From Cotesia glomerata (lineage: Eukaryota > Arthropoda > Insecta > Hymenoptera > Braconidae): a stretch of DNA of 64,000 nt. Below, piece after piece: positions 57,945 to 64,000 of the stretch (within the stretch, counting starts at the first letter, position 1; each line of letters begins with the position of its first letter). The stretch is taken from NCBI RefSeq assembly GCF_020080835.1, contig NC_058163.1, positions 12,937,113-13,001,112 on the forward strand, given 5' to 3'. Both the position numbers and the translations under genes were made by a program. The notes beneath the pieces are model-generated. The model was not told where the DNA came from. It ran no database searches and saw nothing but the letters and a program-made list of their open reading frames with translations.

Positions 57945-58780
57945 AAATCTAGAAAACGGTTAATACTGAAGGTCATCCCTTCAACTTCCCGCTAATTCCA
58001 TATCGAAGCGCTTAAAATTGCACTTATGACGTTTTTGAGCTCTTCGAGCTCAAAGATATAATTTTTATGTTATTTCGAGCTCTCTGAGCTCATAGAGTTA
58101 GCTGTTCTAAGCTTTTGAGCTCTTCAAGCGCAAAAGTCTGATAGAAGTTTAATATAACGGTATTGTTTGAATTTTCAAACTGCAATAATTTCTGAATGAA
58201 TGAACTGATTATCACGCAATTGGCAGTATTACACGCAGTTTTTTCAATTCTATTATATACTTTTGAACACAAACTGGTCGAACCGAAAAGCTTAAAGAAA
58301 TTTGAAAAATTCACTTTTTCCGAATTTTTTCGACAATGGTAACTCACGAACCAATCAACCGATTTTCACGTTCTTGATGGCGATTGACGTGGTTTTTTGA
58401 GCTCTAATGATTATTCTATTTCATCAAAAACGATCCAAAAAGAAATTTCGAAGTTATGTGAAAAAATCACTTTTTTCGATATTTTTCGTTTTCGATAACT
58501 CTTGAACGAATAAACCGATTTTGACGGGACTGATGGCAATCGACGTGGTTTTTTAAACTTAAGGACGGATTAGTTTTTGGAATTGATCGGTTGAGCCGTT
58601 TAGAAGTTATTCTAAAAAAACGATTTTTTGAAAATTTTATTTTTGAGATTTCTCAAAATCTAGCGAACCGACTCGATTAAAATTTTTACGAAATTTAATG
58701 GCAATAAAACTCTTTGGATTGCCACCTATTTTGATCCGATCGGCTGAGCTGTTAAAAAATCATAAGAGGTTTACATACAT

Positions 58781-58847
<67 letters not shown>

Positions 58848-59030
58848 TACACACACACATAGATAGATACAGACACATAGTCACCATGGCGGGAATAGTC
58901 AGGGAAGCTTCCTAGGATCACAGAACGTCGAGATCTGATGAAAACTCGATTTTCGAAAAACGGGGTAAAACAAATAACTTCCCGATTTTGGAAAATTTTA
59001 AATTTTCTTAGCGGGAAGTCAAAAATTAGA
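57945..59030 (-). repeat. Unit J, extended
   Basis: A reversed unit about 180 bp longer than most because a CGATTTTCACGTTC...AACGATCC block is present as an extra sub-repeat (58340-58510). (CA)n at 58797-58842. Confidence 0.8.
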
Positions 59031-59101
59031 AAAACGGTTGATCCGAAATGCCAGCGGGAAGTTGCAGGGATGGCCTTTAGGGTCAACCGTTTTCCTAATT
59101 T
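59031..59101 (+). repeat. Unit K, inverted stub
   Basis: A short reversed right edge meets a forward right edge (GCGGGAAGTTGCAGGGATGG to CCTAATTTT), a tail-to-tail joint within 70 bp. Confidence 0.7.
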
Positions 59102-59154
59102 TTTATAATATATAACGAACTAAAATAACTAAAGTCGGTAGAAATTAAGACTTT

Positions 59155-59187
59155 CACGGTGAAGGAGCAGGTTCGATTCTCACCGTG
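59155..59187. other. Hairpin with B-box-like loop
   Basis: CACGGTGA pairs with TCACCGTG around AGGAGCAGGTTCGATTC. GGTTCGATTC matches a tRNA B box. Probably the 3' end of a tRNA-derived repeat. Confidence 0.4.
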
Positions 59188-59399
59188 AGCAAAATTAAAA
59201 TTTTTTCAATGTAATGTGGTTAATAAAAATGTGGTTAATAAATTCCATAAGCAAGTTAGTTGCTACAACGGGTAAGAGTAAAGTCAGTGGACTAGGTAAG
59301 CCAGACGAACTTTAAAAGTGTACGCGTTAATGAAAATTTAAAATTCCTAAAAGTTACTAAAATTAAATTTAATTTAGAAAAAATTTTTAGACCCGATAT

Positions 59400-59620
59400 T
59401 TCAGTTTCCTAAGGCTCGCCTAAACCTTGGCCTTGCTGTTCCTCAAGGTTTAGCCCAAGCCTCGGTTTTTTGTTCACTAAGGCTTGGGCCATTTTTTGAC
59501 ATAGTTATCATTCTAGGCTTGAATCGAGCCTTGGTAAATTTTCAGCCAAGGCTTGCCCCAAGCCTTGCTAAATTCTGGCGACGCTTGGCGTACACTTAGT
59601 TCAAGCCTCACCCTATTGTC
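59400..59620. repeat. Cluster of AAGGCTTG / CCAAGCCTTG words
   Basis: About a dozen occurrences of AGGCTTG, AAGCCTTGG or close variants on both strands within 220 bp, giving many small stems. Confidence 0.65.
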
Positions 59621-59729
59621 CTTTCCTATCTAGGTAGTAAATGAATATAAAAAGTTTAAAATCATAATGTTTTAAAAGCTCCTAAGGAAAATCTGAATAC
59701 TTATTGTAATTTTATATTTTTAGGTAATT

Positions 59730-60000
59730 GGCTATTCAGTCTAATACAACAATTTTAATTTTTTCGTAATATTTGAGCCTGTACTTCCCTCCAGGCATAT
59801 ACAATTTAGCCACAATTCATATCTGAATCTGTCATTAAAGATAAAATTTGACTGAAAAATTATTCCAGACGGCCCAGACCAGGACTCGAACCTGTATCTT
59901 TTGGTTACGCACCAAAGACTCTAGAGGGAAATACAGGCTAAAATGTTACGAAAAAATAAAAATTGTTGAATAAGACTGGATAGCCAATTACGTGAAAATC
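59730..60000. mobile_element. Small foldback with tRNA-like core
   Basis: Inverted arms of about 65-70 bp (59733-59793 and 59930-59998) share GTAATTGGCTAT, CAACAATTTT and TTTTTTCGTAA. The core holds a tRNA-like sequence closely resembling that in the 27.4 kb insertion. Confidence 0.65.
59872..59930 (-). other. Partial tRNA-like sequence
   Basis: Minus strand: TTTGGTGCGTAACCAAAAG (anticodon arm) then CAGGTTCGAGTCCTGGTCTG (T arm and B box). The D arm is missing. Confidence 0.5.
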
Positions 60001-60085
60001 TAAAAGTATCAAAAACCAGTCTTTAGAAAGAAATAAATATTAAAAATAATTCTAATATCTGATTCATTGATAGAGAGGCTCAACC

Positions 60086-60481
60086 CCGCATGGAGAAATA
60101 TATATGTCAAAAATATATGTCGCATATATAATATATATGCCGCATATATTTATGCAAAAAAAAATATGTCAGCATACATTTTTCACATATATGCTGACAT
60201 ATATGCAGAGATACATGCTGAAATATATGTTGACATATATGTAAGCATACACTGAAAAAAAAATTTCTTAGTTTGAGAATTTTTTTACTCAAATCAAGAA
60301 AGTTAAATTCTTTAAAATTATTTACTTAATTCAAGTTAAATTTTTTTCTGTGTATCTCTAGACATATATATTGCATTTATATATATTTTATATTTAGCGG
60401 ATATATATTTAGCGCAGAAAAAATATATGTGAAAATATATATTTGCATATATTTTTCGCATATATATTTTTCTATGCGGGA
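60086..60481. mobile_element. ATATATGC-type MITE, complete, with nested MITE
   Basis: The inverted tip CCCGCATGGAGAAATATATA on the left matches CCCGCATAGAAAAATATATA on the right read on the minus strand. The interior is dense in ATATATGC-like palindromes. A nested MITE at 60248-60355 (CACTGAAAAAAAAATTTCTT ... AATTTTTTTCTGTGT) relates to the one at 23577. Confidence 0.75.
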
Positions 60482-60692
60482 TACGACACGTCTTGTCTGA
60501 CATATTCTTCAGGTCATCATTAATTTCTTGGAACACCTACTACTATGACTTTTTTTAGTCAGGGCGTGAAGATGTCGCAGGACATCAAAGAATCTTGTAT
60601 GAGCATTGGTAATTATTATTTCTAGATACCGGTCACCAGCGATAATCATAACTAAATAATCAACTGTTGAAAAAATCAAATAGTGGCGCCTA

Positions 60693-60693
<1 letters not shown>

Positions 60694-60755
<62 letters not shown>
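60694..60755. repeat. (CA)n microsatellite outside the unit family
   Basis: About 31 CA units with no neighbouring 0.9 kb unit sequence. Confidence 0.95.
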
Positions 60756-60758
<3 letters not shown>

Positions 60759-61017
60759 GAATACACATCCGTGTGCGTATGGTACGGTTATTCTCACCCA
60801 GATCTTTTTTTTTCTGTTATTCGCAGCCTTCAATTAAGTGGATGCTATAAAACATGCCATCAATTATTCACAGTCTCACATTCCATCGAGAAAGGTTTAA
60901 TCCAACCTTGATTATTCATCAGATTTTCGTACAGTTAAATGTTTTATAGATCTATTAATCTTTTTAAGCAATAAATACAACAATTATGAAATAATTAAAT
61001 GCAAGCATTAGCTTTTA

Positions 61018-61155
61018 ACTTCCTGCGATGAAAATTCATCATCAACTTCCCGCGAGACGTTGTTGGTTTTACTACAGTTTTTGAAAATCAAGTTATCATC
61101 ACAACTCTACATTTTGAGGTTATAGAAAGATATTCTGACCATTCTTACGGGGAAT
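61018..61155 (+). repeat. Diverged left edge of the 0.9 kb family
   Basis: AACTTCCTGCGATGAAAATT ... AACTTCCCGCGAGACG, then GAAAATCAAGTTATCATCAC, parallels the left part of other units with many changes. It is followed by a T13 run and sequence (61168-61330) that may be a 5'-truncated LINE 3' end related to the R1 copies; that last point is weak. Confidence 0.5.
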
Positions 61156-61436
61156 TTTTTTTTTTTTTGAACGAAGGGAAAATCTGTTAAAAGAAGTGGA
61201 ACATGATAGTCGGTAGGTCAGATTTCTACCCATTAAAGCCCTCCTTTTCTTGTAGCCCGCGCTAAGTGCAGGGAAAACTGGGTCGAAACCGTGTTAGCAT
61301 TACTTCAGGCCAATCCAAGTAACGTCATATTCATGTCCGCTCCAATTTAACTGATCTCTCTCTAAAATCTTTTCCATTAAGAGGCGTCGCACGCATGCTA
61401 CAATTTCGTTCTAGTTTTTTTCTCGCTGTAGCGTAT

Positions 61437-61496
61437 ACACGGAAAAAAGGTGCTGCAACAGAATAAAATCCTGTTGCAGCAACAAGATTTTTCTGT
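61437..61496. repeat. 60-bp palindromic element
   Basis: ACACGGAAAAAAGG ... TTTTTCTGT, with the core GCTGCAACAG paired to CTGTTGCAGC. Looks like a minimal MITE. Confidence 0.5.
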
Positions 61497-61679
61497 AAGA
61501 TCTACAAGATGAAATTAAAAATTTTAAATAACGTTTATTTTTAGCAATTTTACACTGCGTACAGTCAGGAATGAATTTCAATTGTATTGAGTCTTATACA
61601 TACAAGTAAAGGAGCTGGGAGCGTTCTGGATATATGTAAAGTAGGAACCTGCATACCGACAGAATGGTTTGTGTCCATG

Positions 61680-61950
61680 CTAAATTATCAGCCATATTTT
61701 CAACCCCTTTTTATCATTTGACCATATTTTCAGGCCTTTTTATCGACTATTTGAATTTTAATTTCCGCCATTTTCCTGCCTTTTTTCTATCCACCATTTT
61801 CCCGCCTCCTTTTTATCCGCTATCTGATGACCGATATTTTGAATTTCCGCCATTTTCCCACCCTTTTTTTGATCCACTACCTAGTAGCCGCCATTTTCCG
61901 CGACTACGTAACCCCTTTTGGTCCGCCATCTGGCAGCCGCCATTTTGAAT
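61680..61950 (+). promoter_or_regulatory. Cluster of GCCAT / CCGCCATTTT words
   Basis: GCCAT occurs six times in 260 bp (near 61691, 61767, 61849, 61889, 61925 and 61939), four as CCGCCATTTT, in loosely repeated blocks. GCCAT is the core of Pho/YY1 sites. It could be regulatory or simply a degenerate repeat. It lies 200 bp upstream of the small gene's promoter. Confidence 0.35.
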
Positions 61951-62156
61951 ATGTCTACAACCCTTTCATCATCATTGTTCCATGACTACGTCAGCCACGA
62001 TGTTGTCAGTTATTTCATCAGCCTTTTTTTTTTTTTGTAAGCAAGTCCTAACATGTTAGTGACGTCATTTTCTGACTAAATTTTTTTTTCTGATGCAACC
62101 CTTTATGCGCAATTCACCCCCAATTTTTTATCTTAATGGTGGTGGTGGGGATTGAT

Positions 62157-62196
62157 GATATAAAATCGGTTCGCGACCGTGAGATGATCATTCAGT
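62157..62196 (+). promoter_or_regulatory. TATA box and initiator
   Basis: ATATAAAAT at 62158-62166 and TCATTCAGTTTG at about 62188-62199 lie some 30 bp apart, the normal arthropod TATA-to-initiator distance (TCAGT core). Confidence 0.55.
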
Positions 62197-62274
62197 TTGG
62201 ATTCGTTAGCCTGTGCACTTCAAGCTTACCAGTGAAAAATTCCGTGATTTAAATATTGAAAGAATCATATTTAA

Positions 62275-62547
62275 TCATATCTACCCACGAAGAAGATCTA
62301 CGAGTTGGAAGAGGGTGAAATCTACAAGATTAGTCAGTTGAAAACGGTCTCCACCAAGTTTGGCTTGAAATATGTCGCCACAATTGAAGCCGAGTTTCAA
62401 ATTTTTCTTCCCACTAAAACTGTGAAATTTTTGAACACTAATGCTGACATCTTTGCGAAATTAGTGGAATCTACCAACAATAATCTACTTTACCTACACT
62501 ATCATCAGAAAGAAGATAATTTATGTGAATTTGTAATTAAATCTTGA
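62275..62547 (+). CDS. Small hypothetical protein, about 90 residues, no ATG in frame
   Basis: An open frame after a TAA at 62272-62274 reads KKIYELEEGEIYKISQLK, then STKFGLKYVATIEAEFQIFL, LNTNADIFAKLVES and LLYLHYHQKEDNLCEFVIKS. It is rich in alternating hydrophobic residues, as in a small beta-barrel of OB type, but I do not recognise a named family. A TATA/initiator pair lies about 90 bp upstream and AATAAA follows at 62554, making a compact single-exon unit. No ATG is available in this frame. Either the start has mutated, a non-ATG start is used, or an unseen upstream exon joins. The last residues are uninterrupted, which hints at recent coding function. Confidence 0.55.
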   Translation, partial: SYLPTKKIYELEEGEIYKISQLKTVSTKFGLKYVATIEAEFQIFLPTKTVKFLNTNADIFAKLVESTNNNLLYLHYHQKEDNLCEFVIKS

Positions 62548-62553
62548 ATTTAA

Positions 62554-62559
62554 AATAAA
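62554..62559 (+). terminator. Poly(A) signal
   Basis: AATAAA seven bases after the stop codon of the small gene. Confidence 0.5.
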
Positions 62560-62629
62560 ACAATATAAATATAAAACAACGATTTGGCGTTGTCTTCCTT
62601 TTTATATAAATTATTCAAATTTGAATAAT

Positions 62630-63100
62630 AATAGTATTAAAAATAATAATATTAGAAAAAATTATGAATATATCATAAAAAAAAAAAAAAAAAAAAAAAA
62701 ATAGTAATATTAGAAAAAAATATATCATAGTCATTTTATTATCTATTTATTCTTCATTTAACAAGGATATGGTTGATAGTGGAAATGATAGTATTAAACA
62801 TAATAATAAATATACCATAAAAATAGTAATAGTAATATTATAAAAAAAAATATGCCCTTACCATTTATTTATTTTTTTTTATTTAACGAAGACAGTTTAT
62901 AGTCAAGATAATATTATTATAAATAATAGTATTAAAAATAATAATAATAATACTATTAGAAAAAAATTATAAATATATCATAAAAAAAAATGGTAATATT
63001 ATAAAAAAAAAATTATATCAGTCATTTATTTATCTATTTATTCTCTATTTAACGAGAACATAGTTGATGATGAAAATAATAGTATTCAAAATAATAATAA
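62630..63100. repeat. AT-rich degenerate tandem array, left part
   Basis: Three to four units of roughly 120-170 bp. Each has AATAGTATTAAAAATAATAA, TATATCATAAAAAA, a CATTTATTTATCTATTTATT block and AACGA(A/G)(G/A)ACA. Continues at 63918 beyond an inserted unit. Confidence 0.75.
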
Positions 63101-63161
63101 TTAGACGTTTGAAGGTCACAGGAAGCTTCCCTGACTATCCTCGCGAGGTTGTCACGGTGTC

Positions 63162-63229
<68 letters not shown>

Positions 63230-63917
63230 TATGTGAACCGCTTATAACTTTTAAACGGCTTGACCGATTTCATCGCGGTTGGTGCCCTTTGGAAAGGGCT
63301 TGACCAAACTTAGATTTTGAAAACTATTTGGACCGATTCAGATTAATAGATTTTGAGAAATCGTAAAAAAACTGAAAAAAAAATTTTTTTCAAATGTGGT
63401 TTTTTTGGAATAACTTTTAAACGGCTTAAAGGTTCAATTCCAAAAACTAATCAGCTCTTAACCTCAAAAAACCACGTCGATCGCCACCAGTCCGGTCAAA
63501 ATCGGTTGATTCGTTCGAGAGATATCGTGAACGATAGAAAACTGAAAAAAGTGTTTTTTCGGAATAACTCCAAAATTCCTAGCGCGATCAATTCAAAATT
63601 TAAGATTCTTTGTGAGGCTTAAAAAACTGCGTCGAATGCTTCTAACCGCGTAAAAATCAGTTTATTCATTCAAAAGTTATTGCGGTTTAAAAATTCAAAA
63701 AATAGTGTCTTATCAAATCTCTATCAGACTTTTGAGCTCGAAGAGCTTTAAAGCATAGGAAAGCAATCTCTTTGAGCTCGGAGAGCTCAAAATAACCCAT
63801 AAATTGTATTTTTGAGCTCGAAGAGCTCAAAAACGTCATTGGTGCAATTTTAAGCGCCTAAGTATGGAATTAGCGGGAAGTTGCAGGGATGGCCTTCAGG
63901 GTCAACCGTTTTCCTAA
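63101..63917 (+). repeat. Unit L, inserted in the AT array, left edge missing
   Basis: Begins at TTTGAAGGTCACAGGAAGCT, so the AACTTCCCGC palindrome is absent, then (GT)n at 63166-63225, the mirrored blocks, three GAGCTC palindromes (63735-63833) and the usual right edge CCGTTTTCCTAATTTT. The AT array resumes directly after it. Confidence 0.85.
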
Positions 63918-64000
63918 TTTTTTTTATTTAATGAAGACAGTTTATAGTCAAGATAATATCATTATAAATAATAATAGAAAAAAACTGTAAATATATCATA
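63918..64000. repeat. AT-rich tandem array, resumed
   Basis: TTTAATGAAGACAGTTTATA and TAGTCAAGATAATAT match 62880-62910. Runs off the window. Confidence 0.75.

Overview
This is a stretch of AT-rich eukaryotic nuclear DNA, almost certainly from an insect. GT-AG introns, BEL/Pao, R1-clade, PIF/Harbinger-like and Crypton-like elements, poly(A)-tailed LINEs, MITEs and many (TA)n/(GT)n microsatellites all fit an arthropod chromosome. The overall style suggests a hymenopteran, perhaps a parasitoid wasp, but no sequence here proves the order. I see no prokaryotic gene organisation, rRNA, CRISPR array or intact host housekeeping gene. The window is a transposon graveyard built by repeated nesting, and nearly every recognisable coding region carries stops, frameshifts or deletions.

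Layout. 1-2.3 kb: 3' end of a BEL/Pao retrotransposon and its LTR. 2.87-6.96 kb: a two-gene DNA transposon of ISL2EU/PIF-Harbinger type, with a three-exon SWIM-YqaJ nuclease gene on + and a THAP/DDE transposase gene on -. 7.0-7.4 kb: a mariner-type MITE in (TA)n. 7.4-12.7 kb: a coding-free LTR-retroelement derivative with a perfect lysine-tRNA primer-binding site. 12.8-16.2 kb: three copies of an 0.8 kb repeat with a 15-bp minisatellite, plus a foldback element holding a tRNA-like sequence. 16.3-22.1 kb: a large DNA transposon with inverted termini of about 580 bp and a decayed multi-exon transposase, itself broken by a tandem-repeat unit and a solo LTR. 22.2-25.8 kb: a ZSWIM-like exon and a Crypton-like tyrosine recombinase gene with a second long-terminus transposon in its intron. 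25.8-26.6 kb: a LINE endonuclease fragment. 26.9-29.1 kb: a DNA polymerase eta pseudogene split by a foldback/tRNA-like insertion with a 12-bp target duplication. 30.0-31.1 kb: a decayed gene with AT-hook and PHD-like motifs.

33.0-46.5 kb is four head-to-tail copies of a ~0.9-1 kb unit, each with an internal (GT)n tract. Two R1-clade LINEs sit inside the GT tracts of two units. One LINE has lost its endonuclease. The other carries all domains but is broken by stops and by a 64-bp inverted templated insertion. 47.0-50.25 kb: a chimeric inverted copy of the long-terminus transposon. 50.25-51.5 kb: a LINE ORF1. 51.8-59.1 kb: more units of the 0.9 kb family in both orientations. 59.1-61.5 kb: MITEs, a second tRNA-like foldback and microsatellites. 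61.7-62.6 kb: a GCCAT-rich stretch and a compact single-exon ORF with a TATA/initiator arrangement. 62.6-64.0 kb: an AT-rich tandem array interrupted by one more 0.9 kb unit.

How it fits together. The parts interact as an element ecology rather than a pathway. The 0.9 kb unit spreads (GT)n tracts; target-specific R1-type LINEs use those tracts as landing sites; foldback and MITE elements interrupt older genes and transposons. Boundaries of repeats were set by eye from self-comparison and are approximate unless a target duplication or splice site fixes them.
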